NCBI GenBank assembly: GCA_030765065.1
Contig: CM060979.1
Location: forward strand, 16,521,001 to 16,585,000
DNA length: 64,000 nt
Source: Deroplatys truncata
Lineage: Eukaryota > Arthropoda > Insecta > Mantodea > Mantidae
Reading direction: 5' to 3'
In this document: in pieces, positions 46,493 through 56,553 of the stretch
Numbering within the stretch: the first letter of the stretch is position 1
How the letters are laid out: every line of letters begins with the position of its first letter
Made by a program: the position numbers and the translations under genes
The notes under the pieces: model-generated
Database searches by the model: none
What the model was told of the DNA's origin: nothing
Seen by the model: only the letters and a program-made list of their open reading frames with translations

Positions 46493-46522
46493 TTTCGGGA
46501 GATGGCTTGTTCCCATCGTCAG
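46493..46522 (-). ncRNA. Hammerhead-ribozyme-like core, left repeat
   Basis: Inverted counterpart of the motif at 47232-47265: CTGACGA, GGGA/TCCC stem, GAAA, read on the minus strand. Confidence 0.5.
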
Positions 46523-47109
46523 CATGTTCTCAACTGATGTTTCCGGTCATTGCCTGGGGGATGTGTGTGGCTAGTGGTGTTCTCTGGTGCTGGGCTGATG
46601 GACCTCCAAAGGCTGTTGGGTGGCAGCAGTTCGAAATTCATTAGGTGATTCCTGTGTTTGACAATATGTATTTTTTCCCAGATGTCCAATTCATTGCTGC
46701 TGTTGATTGGTTTTAAGAGTTTTATGTTCGGAGTGATATCATGGTTTGAAGACCAGAAATGATGTGCTACTGCTGATTTATCTGGCTGCTTTTGGTAAAT
46801 GCATCTCATATGCTCTTTAAGTCTTATTTCCAGATTTCTTTTGGCTCTTCCTATGTATACCAGGTTACATTCATTACAAACAATTTGATATATACCAGCT
46901 GATTTATCGTTGGGGATAGGATCTTTTGTTCTGTTGCATAGTAGTTTCTGTATATTGTGGTTATTCTGTGGAGACAGGGTGATGTTGTACTTCTTGAAAA
47001 TCCTTTGAAATTTATGATGTGTCCAATGGTGATAAGTGAATTTTCTATATGCTTGTGGTTTTTGTTGTCTGAGTAACGTAGTCATTTGTTGGATGTACAC
47101 AGGAATCAC
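46519..47109 (-). CDS. GIY-YIG endonuclease domain of a Penelope-like element
   Basis: Intact 196-residue frame, the longest credible coding frame among the elements. GIY at residues 72-74 and YIG at 85-87 sit within AGIYQIVCNECNLVYIGRAK. These are followed by RNLEIRLKEHMR with the conserved Arg and His, SAVAHHFWSSNHDI (112-125) and ELDIWEKIHI (140-149) with the candidate catalytic Glu at 145. In this class the domain nicks target DNA for reverse transcription. The upstream RT is missing, so the frame starts artificially in the right inverted repeat; the frame is unbroken, suggesting a young insertion. Confidence 0.8.
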   Translation of the reverse strand: MIPVYIQQMTTLLRQQKPQAYRKFTYHHWTHHKFQRIFKKYNITLSPQNNHNIQKLLCNRTKDPIPNDKSAGIYQIVCNECNLVYIGRAKRNLEIRLKEHMRCIYQKQPDKSAVAHHFWSSNHDITPNIKLLKPINSSNELDIWEKIHIVKHRNHLMNFELLPPNSLWRSISPAPENTTSHTHPPGNDRKHQLRTC

Positions 47110-47231
47110 CTAATGAATTTCGAACTGCTGCCACCCAGCAGCCTTTGGAGGTTCATCAGCCCAGCACCAGAGAACACCACTAGCCACACACATTCCCCAG
47201 ACAATAACCGGAAACATCAGTTGAGAACATG

Positions 47232-47265
47232 CTGACGATGGGAACAAGCCGTCTCCCGAAACGCG
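47232..47265 (+). ncRNA. Hammerhead-ribozyme-like core, right repeat
   Basis: CTGACGA, a GGGA...TCCC stem II, then GAAA and CGCG. This matches the CUGANGA-stem-GAAA core that Penelope-like terminal repeats are known to carry. Cleavage-strand pairing not traced. Confidence 0.5.
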
Positions 47266-48080
47266 TTCAAGTAAGAATATTTTAGTGATGTAGTGTAACA
47301 ACCTTCAACTCTCTTTATTTTAAATGATAGTCAAATGTTTTAACGCTGGTTGCTATGTGGAGCATTCCATTCTCTTTGTATGTCCAGGACATAAAAAAAA
47401 CGAATAACGATTTCCCATTTGAGAAAAAGTATTAATATTGGAAAATTCAAACAAATAACAAGGAATATCTCAGAAATGGTTCATTCCACAAAAAAGAATG
47501 TATTGTGACATAAATTGTGCATTTTAATGAGATCTATACTTTTTGTGTATCTTTTACGGTTTACTAGTTATGCGAAAGTCATTCAGAATGAAGAGGACTT
47601 TTGGGGATATTCCCAGAAAATTCGAGATATACATTTCATTTGCCGTGAAAGTATCTTAAACATATGATATTTTAATCAAAATTGTTACAGCTATTTTTGA
47701 GAAAATTACAATTTTTGAATAATGTTCCATGTAAAGGGTAGTTTGGGGTGGAGGGATTTTCTTGAAAACCTTCGTGTTGCATCTTTGGAAGGTACTAAAC
47801 TTACTAAGTTTGGTGTTGATCCGACTTTTCGTTTTTGAGTTATGCTGTTCACAGATACACAGACACATACACAGAGAGACACACACATTGACCTTTTTAT
47901 AAAATGCTTTTTTTGGATTTAAGGAGCCTCAAAACATGTATTTCTGTGAAATCTTGATATCAAATTATTGGGTGGAATACAATATTTCCTTTACTTATTA
48001 TACGTAGTAAAGAAAGTAAAAATCAAAGAATATGTATTACAAACAAAAGGGAAAACAATGGCAAAATCTACATAACTATA

Positions 48081-49373
48081 AAGGGTCTTTCAACAAGTGT
48101 GTCCTATCTTTAACATGCGATAGCTGCCATTGTTATTGAGTTACAGCAGTCATTTTTTTTCATGTGGTTACAGTTGTTATTGACAAATAGCCATTGAACG
48201 CTACAGCATTCAGCAACGCGTAAAAATTTTGAAAATATATTATCAAAATGGATCATCTGTTTGCCAAACCTTCCATGTATTGCGTGAACTTTACGGTGTG
48301 CATAATCGTCCCTGCGAGAGAAAGATTCGGTGTTTGATCGATAAATTTGAAAGTAGTGGTTCTGTCAGCGATCAAAGAACGCCTGTACGTAATCGACGTA
48401 AGCGCACCAACTAAAACATAGGCGCCGTTCGTGAGAGTGTACGCGAGAACGGAAACAAATCAATTGCTCATCGAGCACAAGAATTGGGGCTTTCACTGAC
48501 AACTTGGTGATTCCTGCATCTGAACTTGAAGTTTCACGCTTACAAAATGGTATTAACTCAAGAACTAAAGCCCAACGACCATAGGTTGCGCCGTGTATTC
48601 GCTGATTGGGCCATGGAGTAATTGGAAGCTGATCCGGAGTTTTGTCGAAAAATCATCTTCAGCGACGAAGCCCACTTTTGGATGGATGGTTGTGTTAACA
48701 AACAAAATTGCCACTATTAGAGCAATCACAATCCAATGCAGATTCAGGAACGACCACTTCATCCCCAAAAGGTTACTGTGTGGTGTGGATTTTGGTATGG
48801 TGGAATCAGTGGTCCATATTTTTTCCAAGATGAAGATGGAGAAGCTCTGTCAATGGAGAAAGATACCGGGCTCTTATAAGGGACTATTTTTGGCCTCAAT
48901 TGGATGGTATGGATCTCAGAAACATCTGGTTCCAGCAAGATGGTGCCACATGTCATACTGCTCTTGAAACAATCAATCTTTTGAAGGAGAAGTTCAGAGG
49001 TTTCATCATTTCCCGTGATGGTGATGTTAACTGGCCCCCGAGGTCATGTGATTTACGCTGTTGGATTACTTCTTGTGAGGTATGTTAAATCTCGAGTTTA
49101 TGTCAACAAGCCAGAAACAGTAAATGATTGTAGAATAACATCACGCGTGTTATTCGTGAAGTGGGACCTAATTTACGTTCTTGTGTCATTGAAAATTGGG
49201 TCAACCATATACGTGCAACCCAATGAAGTTGCGGCAGTCACTTAACTGATGTTCTCTTCCACACGTAATGACATTAATTATGTTCCAAAATAAAAAAAGA
49301 AATAAACCTCTATCATTTATAGAATGTGTTTTATTTAAGTTCAAAGATAGGACACTCTTATTGAAAGACCCCA
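48081..49373 (+). mobile_element. Full-length, decayed mariner-type transposon
   Basis: 1293 bp flanked by TA (48079-48080, 49374-49375), inverted ends AAGGGTCTTTCAACAAGTGT and, inverted, TGGGGTCTTTCAATAAGAGT. The plus strand carries transposase pieces across the whole length: KIYYQNGSSVCQTFHVLREL (48229), FSDEAHFWMDGCVNKQN (48660, first Asp present), YPQ/VTVWCG region (48770), WFQQDGATCHTALETINLL (48924, second Asp present) and WPPRSCDL (49033). After this a 1-base loss shifts the frame before LDYFL, the third Asp. At least three other frame changes. Inactive but structurally complete. Confidence 0.88.
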
Positions 49374-50021
49374 TACAACTAGAATTACTACACTACCAAG
49401 AAAATCCTCTGTAGCAGTTTTTAGATTATTAACATGCCATGTCTGCGCCATTAAACTTTTACACAGGATTGGCATCGCAGAATCACCTTCAATCAACATA
49501 CCAACCTCTCATCAAAATACTGGAGTGCAAGAGATTGAATGACTTCCTTGCCAACTGCACAACATTAGATACTAACCAACCAACATTATTATTTCTGGAC
49601 AGGTTAGCGTGTGGAATGAATGAAGGGGAAAGTGCATGACATTTTCCAAAAGTATTGAAGGAGAATGACAAGACAACACTAGTGGAGATGCTCTAACTTT
49701 TGAATACATCACTATCTCTGTGAAAGTTCAAGATATTCAGCACATTCCAGCTTGCAAGATGAACACAACGATGGGAGTGAAAGCCCATGCACTTTCCCCA
49801 GGAGTTTAATTGTGGCACATGCTTTATGAAATATTATAAAAATATAGAAATAAATAATGAGGATGAGATTTGGCTGGTTTCTTTCATGGCAGCCATTGGC
49901 TCTTTGTGATGTAATAACATCTCAGAGAAGATATGACATATTATGGCTACTGTGGCTGTAACCAATAAAAAGCAAGGTAAAACAGCAAACATGTTTAAAA
50001 AATGTTTGAGATGTACATATC

Positions 50022-50166
50022 TTTTTATTACTTTCTCTACTACGTACAGTAAGTAGGGGAAGTATTGTATTCCACCCAAAAATTTGATACCGAGATTTCA
50101 CCGGAAATACATGTTTTGAGACCCCCTGAATCCAAAAAAATCATTTTTGGAAACATGTCCATGTGT

Positions 50167-50221
<55 letters not shown>

Positions 50222-50936
50222 TGTCTGTGTGTCTGTGAACAGCATAACTCAGAAACGAACAGTCGGATAAACACCAAACTTGGTATTTAGGTTCAGTATC
50301 TTCCAGAGATGCGACACGAAGGTTTTCAAGAAAATCCCCCCACCCCAGACTACCCTTTACATGGAACATTTTTCGAAAATTTTAATTTTCTCAAAAATGG
50401 CTCTAACGATTTTGATTAAAACATCATATGTTTAAGATATTGTCGTGAGAAATGAAACGTATATCTCGAATTTTCTGGGAATGTCTCCAAAAGTATTCTT
50501 CATTGTGAACGACTTTTGCATAACTGGTAAACCATAAGAGATAGACAAAATTTTACTACACAAATAATGTAGATCGCATTAAAATACACAATTTATGTCA
50601 TACACATTTCTTTTGTTGAGTGAACCGTTTTCGAGATATTGCTTGTTATTCCCTTAAATTTTCCAATACTTATACTTTTTCTCAAATTCGTTATTCATTT
50701 TTTTTATGTCCTGGACATGCAAAGAGAATGGAATGCGCCACATAGCAACCAGCATTAAAATATTTGACTATCGCTTAAAACCTACCATATTCCCCTTGCA
50801 TCTACATGAAAATTACCAATAAGATTGACATCTCGATATCTCGATTAACATGAAGCATATGGAGAATAAGCGTTTGTAAAAATAGTTTGTACAAGAGTAG
50901 AGAAAGTCATGTGAGTGTAACACATCAGATTTTTTT
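50022..50936 (+). mobile_element. Family A repeat, copy A10
   Basis: Complete plus-strand copy, type I 3' half. Holds the longest TG tract in the window (about 70 bp, 50163-50233). Confidence 0.9.
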
Positions 50937-51210
50937 GTCTTGGATATGCAAAGAGTATTAATCTGTAGCAAAGGGAATGGTGCTGCACCTAGCAACCAGC
51001 TATTAAGAGATATGTATGTGCTTAAAGGCTACTGTATTTCTATATTGTCCCTAAATATATTTTCCCCTTATATCTACAAGAAAATTAGCAATAAGATAGA
51101 GTCTGCAAATGTTTATCTCGATTAACATGAAGTAGATGGAGAATAAGAGTTTGTAAAAATAGTTTGTACAAGAGTAGAGAAAGTCATGTGAGTGTATCAA
51201 ATCAGATTTT
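50937..51210 (+). mobile_element. Family A repeat, copy A11 (3' end only, type II)
   Basis: Starts within the type II 3' half (TGTCTTGGATATGCAAAGAG) directly after the T-run that ends A10, and finishes with GTAGAGAAAGTCATGTGAGT and a T-run. Either a 5'-truncated insertion or a product of recombination. Confidence 0.8.
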
Positions 51211-51364
51211 TTTTACAGAAAAATGCAATGTTTATTATGCATACTATAACATATTTTCCAATTGCTAAGGTTTATTTGATTTTATGTTTACATATAAAAA
51301 CTGAAACACACTTGTTTTCATTTTCAAACTAAATAATAAATAAGTGAATATTATGGTTCTAAAT

Positions 51365-51725
51365 GAAAAATCTGTATAATACATTCACATGTCACATGAC
51401 ATGCAAACTATTCTTACTAAAGCTATTTTTCTATCTACTACATTTTAATCCAAATAAACCTTTACAGAAACAGCTACATTACACATTTCGTTATAGATAC
51501 AAAGAGAACAGCGATAGTCAAATGTTTAACAACTGGACGCTATATGCTGGCATTAAAATTCCATACTGTTTCCGTACAATCGTATGGAAACAGATTGGAA
51601 TGCACTTTAGAATTCTTATGGCACTTATTTTGAAAACGAAAAGAGTAATTTGTTTGTTTTTATGCATGGAAAACATACAGCATTGTCATATATTTAACAA
51701 ATTAACATTTAAATAATAACACAAC
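51365..51725 (-). mobile_element. Family A repeat, copy A12 (very divergent)
   Basis: Minus-strand ancient copy. TCACATGACATGCAAACTATT, TCTACTACATTTTAATCC and GATAGTCAAATGTTTAAC match the 3' half of the family in order. Limits are approximate. Confidence 0.5.
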
Positions 51726-51730
51726 ATCTA

Positions 51731-51800
51731 TGCCAAGGATTCAAACCCAGGTTGCTTGAATTATGAGATGTGTGTTTCACAGCTCAGCTATGCATACAAC
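51731..51800 (-). tRNA. tRNA-Met-like pseudogene or SINE head
   Basis: Minus strand: TAGCTGAGCTGTGAAAC (A-box position, 51790-51774), CTCATAA loop (51767-51761, CAT anticodon at the right place) and B box GGTTTGAATCC (51747-51737). The A box is imperfect and acceptor pairing is poor, so it is probably a pseudogene or retroposon head, not a working tRNA. Confidence 0.4.
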
Positions 51801-52133
51801 CAAACTGAAAGCATCTTCCTACCTTATCGCATAGCTTTGAAATGAACGCAGTGTCAGTGAATGCTTCCGACGTTTTCCGAATCGAACCCTCTCTAGCTGT
51901 TGCTCATTTATTTTGTCTTAGGCTGTGCATAACAAAATACAATTTCTGAACATGAATCAGAAAACTGTAGGTTCTAAGAGAATTTCACTCAAGGCTCCAA
52001 ATGGGAGATAATGACCAATCAACAATCATGTTTGAAAAAATGTTGTTTTTCAATCAATCATGGTGCTGACTTACTTAAATCTTATCAAAATCTCTTTACA
52101 ACCTCCTCCTTAGGTGATATACTTCACATCTCC

Positions 52134-53077
52134 TTTTTACTTTCTCTACTACGTACAGTAAGTAGGGGAAGTATTGTATACCACCCAAAAATTTGATACC
52201 GAGATTTCACCGGAAATACATGTTTTGAGACCCCCTGAATCCAAAAAAAGCATTTTAGGAAACATGTCCGTGTGTGTGTCTGCGAACAGCATAACTCAGA
52301 AACGAACAGTCGGATAAACATCAAACTTGGTATTTAGGTTCAGTATCTTCCAGAGATGCGACACAAAGGTTTTCAAGAAAATCCCCCCACCCCAAACTAC
52401 CCTTTACATGGAACATTTTTCGGAAATTTTAATTTTCTCAAAAATGGCTCTAATGATTTTGATTAAAATATCATATATTCAAGATATTTTCATGACAAAT
52501 GAAATGTATATCTCGAAATTTCTGGGAATGTCGCCAAAAGTATTCTTCATTGTGAACGATTTTTGCATAACTGGTAAACCATAAGAGATAGACAAAAGTT
52601 TACTACACAAAAATGTAGATCGCAATAAAATACACAATTTATGTCATATACATTTTTTTGTTGAGTGAACCATTTTCGAGATATTGCTTGCTATTCCCTT
52701 AAATTTTTCAATACTTATTTTCTCAAATGGGAATTCGTTATTCATTTTTTTGTCTTGTATATGCAAAGAGTATTAATCTAAGGCAAAGAGAATGGTGCTG
52801 CACATAACAACCAGCTGTTAAGAGATATGTATATGCTTAAAGGCTACTGTAGTTCTATACAAAATACAAAACAAGGGGAACATAGTACGCCTTAAGTGAT
52901 AGTCAGATATTTTTAGAACTGGTCGCTATGTGTAAAATGTAATTCTCTTTGTATGTCAAAAGATCGATTCTGCAAATGTTTATCTCGATTAATATGAAAT
53001 AGATGGAGAATAAGACTTTGTAAAAATAGTTTGTACAACAGTAGAGAAAGTCATGTGAGTGTAACACATCAGATTTT
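52134..53077 (+). mobile_element. Family A repeat, copy A13 (mosaic)
   Basis: Plus-strand copy with a type II 3' half, but 52870-52965 is an inverted type I piece (GCCTTAAGTGATAGTCAG, GGTCGCTATGTG). Ends with GTAACACATCAGA and a T-run. Confidence 0.85.
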
Positions 53078-53655
53078 TTAATATTCTGAACAGGTCAGAG
53101 TATTATCATGCACTGCACTAAATGAAGAATACCATTCCGACATTGTAGATAAATTAAGAAACAATATGTCTACTACTTCATCATCTACATTAAATGTAAC
53201 AAACAATAAACAAATTCCTTCCAATCCCTACAGATTTGATAATTTTATATTCAGTAATTATGCTTTTACATAATGTTTGTTGCAATAAATAAAATCATAA
53301 CCTATAATGTTGGTTACTGCAATCTTACAATATCACATGCCTTCTGCTAGTCAGATGGCAGTAACATTAAATGATTAAGTTGCACTGATTAAACAAACAA
53401 TGTATTTTAGTAATCATGACTCTTGGGTAAATCACTTAATTTTACTTGTGAAATAGTCCTAGTAAATGGTACTCTTGATTTCCAAATCCTCTAGATAAGT
53501 TTTCTTGTCATTTCAAAATCACTCATGGAATTACCTATGATAATCAATTGGATAAAAATAATGCTTAGGAAGCTAATTTGAGTGTAAAAGATACAAGAAT
53601 GCAATAATTTAATTAAAAACGTTAAAAAACTCTAATTAGAGAGTGCCTAACGTAC

Positions 53656-53866
53656 CTGTTGACAGTTTGTCGTTGTTCAAAATATTCATACTCAGTGTCT
53701 GGATAAGGCAGGTTATCCTCCTCTTCTTTATGGCATTTTCGGCCACAAAAGTAGCCAGTTACAAATCCCACCACCAATGCAGCCACTGAGCCTGCTACTA
53801 CTGCCATTGCCAAGGTTTCAACAGAATACTGTGGAAGAGGACTGTCCGCTGCACTTACTTCTGGAC
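53656..53866 (-). CDS. Sema1a: Semaphorin-1A, transmembrane exon
   Basis: Minus-strand 211-bp exon. Acceptor TTTGTACAG|GT above 53866 (enters in phase 1); donor AACAG|GTACGTTAG below 53656 (leaves in phase 2), compatible with the exon at 38381. It encodes PEVSAADSPLPQYSVETLAM, a hydrophobic helix AVVAGSVAALVVGFVTGYF, a basic Cys-containing stop-transfer CGRKCHK, then an acidic DNLPYPDTEYEYFEQRQTVN segment. The VAGSVAALVVGFVTG helix is near-identical to that of insect Sema-1A as I remember it. No damage. The sema and PSI exons must lie beyond 64000, as none is recognisable upstream here. Confidence 0.92.
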
Positions 53867-53924
53867 CTGTACAAACAAACAAAAGTTTTTAATATAGAGC
53901 CACAGCCAGGATTTGAACACAATT

Positions 53925-54855
53925 TGTGGCAGTAATTTGTATCACAACATTGTAAATGCCAGAGTGATTGTAGTGTAAATTAACATTATTGTATGACATT
54001 GATTTGAGATGTTTGTTAATTATAAGCATTGTTAGGAAATAAGTTTACACGGCCTCACTGAAACTGACAATAAGAGCGGGTAACAATGAGCGAGGGGGTG
54101 AGTTGTTTATTAATTAGAAGAGGCAAGCAAATGACGTCAGAGTAGCGCGCATTTCTTTAGAAATGGAGGGAATATTTTCCCTAGAGCATATGTGTTCGTA
54201 ATTTTGATTGGATATAAAAATAGACGGTAATGTTGGGCGTTTTATTAACCAATAGCAGCTTGGTTATAATCTTTAGGCATATCGGGTGAGGGAGTATAAA
54301 TTCCGTGCCAGAGACAGGTTTCGTGCAGTCCAACAGAAGGATTCGCGGGTAATATGTCGTTCAGTCCAACAGAATCATACAAAGTTTATACGTTGCACAG
54401 TTTAAGAGAATCGTTCACGCGTTATATGTCGCGCAATTCTACAAAATCTCTCGCGTTGTAAAGTTAGTTATAAATGTGAAATACGCGAACTAATAATGTG
54501 CAGCAAATAAGTGGTCATAGTAACATAAAAATATAACGGTTTCAGTCTGGCGTGTATCAAGAGTCAATATGTGAAATTAATTAATTGTGACGGTAATAAA
54601 AGTGTAAAAACAAATTCTTTTATAAGTGTTATCTTTCAGTAACAAATCCTTTCCGTTTACACACCCTGTTCAAGAGATATGCTCGACTGAGAAATAATAG
54701 CTAGCCGGAGGACAAAGAACCCAAATTTAAAAATAGTAAAACAATAACAGGCGCTCAGAAATAGATAACACGAAGTTACTGCGACAAATTGGCTCCCATA
54801 CGTGGGGCAGATAAACATGAAGCATCTTCCAACTACCAACAAATATTCTACTTCA
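53925..54855 (+). mobile_element. Family B solo-LTR-like element, copy B3
   Basis: 931-bp element starting TGTGGCAGTAATTTGTATCA and ending CTACTTCA, flanked by AATT (53921-53924, 54856-54859). TATA-like box 54295-54302; one primer-site-like motif at 54789-54808 preceded by GCGACA. More diverged than B1 and B2. The AATT at the right could also be the first bases of a primer site, so the right end is less certain. Confidence 0.6.
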
Positions 54856-54859
54856 AATT

Positions 54860-55486
54860 AAAAAAGTAAAACAATAAAAGTGTTGTTACTTCACAAGGGA
54901 TATTTTAAAACAGGATTCACTACAGTATTTAGGATAATTACTTTTTTTTTTCTCCAATCTGAATATACCTTAAATCACTTTTCCATTATTTTGTGATGAA
55001 GCTTTAGTAACATTGTGGAATAAATGCCTGTAGATGCTTGTTTAGACATCTGCTGTCACTTCATTTGTTGTTTGTCTCAGGCTAATTTGGTCCTCATAGA
55101 ACAAAACCTTGTTTTCCTGGATGACAGCTCATATTGGTAATGAATTAAGTTTTGCAGAGGATATCATTTATTTTTTGAGTCTAAAGCTACAGAAAATGCA
55201 GGTTTCACTGTGTTAATACCCATTTCAATTTAAATCCCATAGAACTGATATGAGTCCAAATTAAAGAGTTCATGTTTAGGAACACCAGGACTTGTTTTTA
55301 TGCACTGTAAGTAATGTAATGTCCACAGACTGGTTTATGTACAACTTGCAATGAAGGAAGAAAGTTTGCTTTGGAATGGACTGATAGATAATGCAGACCA
55401 GTTCATTATTCACAACAGTTCCAGTGATATTTCTGAAGATTCTGTTTGAACACCTGCAGGAATTTGAATAAGGTAATTTAAATGGT
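54860..55486. other. No gene seen
   Basis: AT-rich intronic sequence without a recognised repeat. Confidence 0.4.
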
Positions 55487-55990
55487 AAAGAAGCTAGTAA
55501 CAGTGATGTGTTGATCAACTGAAATTGAAGAGCCACTTGGTAGAGACACTAACATCACTAATTTATGCACTTATTTGTATGTGTTTCATAAACGGGGCTT
55601 GTTCCTATCTTCAGCAAATGTCTGATTGATTGTTTTGTTTCCTGTTTGGAGGTTATGGAAGTGTGCTGTGTGTGGATATATCTGGTGATGGCTTGATGAA
55701 TTTCTGGAGGTTTTTGGGAGGTGGCAATTGAAAGTCATGAGGTGGTTCTTGTGTTTTAGGATGTATATCTTTTCCCAGATGTCAAATTCATTATTTCTTG
55801 CAAATTTTAAAGGATTTATGTTGGATGTGATGATGTGATTGGAGTAGAAAGATGTGCTACAGCAGATTTTTCTGTATATTTGAGATATATGCAATCTCTA
55901 GTGTGCTTTAAGTCTGACTTCTGAGTTTTTTTTCTGTTCTGCCAATGTACGCCAAGTTACATTCAACTCAATTGATACTATAGATTCCAG
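55487..55990 (-). pseudogene. Penelope-like element fragment
   Basis: The minus-strand frame 55894-55586 includes SNHIITSNINPLKFARNNEF and DIWEKIYILKHKNHLMTF, matching the end of the GIY-YIG domain of the element at 46383-47324 (SNHDITPNIKLLKPINSSNE, LDIWEKIHIVKHRNHLMNF). The GIY and YIG motifs are lost or scrambled above 55900. The downstream end (55487-55530) shares CTAGTAACAGTGATGTGT with the other copy. A hammerhead-like core remains at 55582-55613. Older than the first copy. Confidence 0.75.
55582..55613 (-). ncRNA. Hammerhead-ribozyme-like core, second Penelope copy
   Basis: CTGAAGA, then AGGAACAAGCCCCGTTT and GAAAC, in the same place relative to the frame as in the first copy. Core residues are kept although stem II is weakened. 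Confidence 0.4.
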
Positions 55991-56099
55991 ACTTCCTAGT
56001 ACTAGATATGGGTGTGGAAACAAAACAACTACTTGTACATATGCTGAAGATGCAAACAAGTGTCATTTCCAAAATTTGTTCACGTACATAAATTAGATA

Positions 56100-56540
56100 A
56101 TGGGGATTTTTTTTGTTGGAGTTTTGATAACATCCTGCACGTCAGCCTAAAAAGGCTTATTTTGTAACCCCATTGGAAAGGATGCCTTCATTGTTTCCCA
56201 AAGTTGTAGTATCTTGGTTCCTATGTCAGCATCCTTTCCTTGATCTTCTCTGGTTATAGAAAGGCTGAGTCTCTTTCTTGCCAGAAATGGGCAGTTAAAG
56301 AGGATTTGTGAGGCAGTTTCCCATCCTCTTTGCACATTTTACAGATGGGCTCATCCTTGTACAGTCCTACTTTACATAGATGTTTCCTGGAGTAACCATG
56401 TTCAGAATTCAATGCAACTACTTTCCTTATAAATGAATTTGAATTGTTGCAGTTGTAAGAATATATAATTGTTAGTGTATATAAGTGTTCTGCCAGGAAG
56501 TCATGTCCCATTTGCATGGGCTATTGCCTGTGCCATTTCC
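56100..56540 (-). pseudogene. LINE C-terminal fragment
   Basis: Minus strand: KHLCKVGLYKDEPICKMCKE at 56400-56330, then (after a frame shift) ETASQILFNCPFLARKRLSL at 56320-56260. This is the C-x2-C...E-T-H-x-C arrangement at the end of RNase H-type LINEs (His replaced by Gln here). Different family from the other LINEs. Confidence 0.65.
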
Positions 56541-56553
56541 ACTAAACACATGT

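Larger units (their letters stand above)
46383..47324 (-). mobile_element. Penelope-like element 3' end with inverted terminal repeats
   Basis: 942-bp insertion flanked by the duplication TGATAGTCAAAT (46371-46382, 47325-47336). 228-bp near-identical inverted repeats form both ends (46430-46657 and 47097-47324), with about 47 unpaired bases at the left. Between and into them runs a minus-strand frame (47109-46519) encoding a GIY-YIG endonuclease, the C-terminal domain of Penelope-like retroelements. The reverse transcriptase is absent, as expected for a 5'-truncated copy. Each repeat contains a hammerhead-like core. Confidence 0.88.
46220..48022 (-). mobile_element. Family A repeat, copy A9, split by a Penelope-like element
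   Basis: Minus-strand family A copy, type I 3' half, pieces 46220-46382 and 47325-48022. The two pieces share the 12 bases TGATAGTCAAAT at the break, the duplication made by the Penelope-like insertion. Confidence 0.85.
45830..49850 (+). pseudogene. LINE RNase H/C-terminal relic, multiply interrupted
   Basis: Plus-strand LINE tail in pieces. 45880-46215 resembles an RNase H domain (NDEILAILLSLQ near 45900; QGNETADFLAKKNSK near 46110, like the usual GNE-AD-LAK motif). After family A copy A9 (46220-48022) comes KEYVLQTKGKQWQNLHN-like sequence (48027-48080), then a mariner (48081-49373). The LINE then resumes with FRLLTCHVCAIKLLHRIGIA near 49420, the zinc-finger-proximal block that follows RNase H in such LINEs. 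Order and strand are consistent with one element; exact continuity is inferred. Confidence 0.55.
38382..53655 (-). other. Sema-1A intron, 15.3 kb
   Basis: Bounded by donor AACAG|GTACGTTAG (exon ends 53656) and acceptor GTTTCAG (exon starts 38381), both consensus and in the same phase. It contains nine family A copies, four mariners, a fold-back element, a Penelope-like element and LINE relics. Unassigned stretches are 38382-38624, 42555-42735, 43149-43587, 44493-44807, 49850-50021, 51211-51364, 51801-52133 and 53078-53655. Confidence 0.8.
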
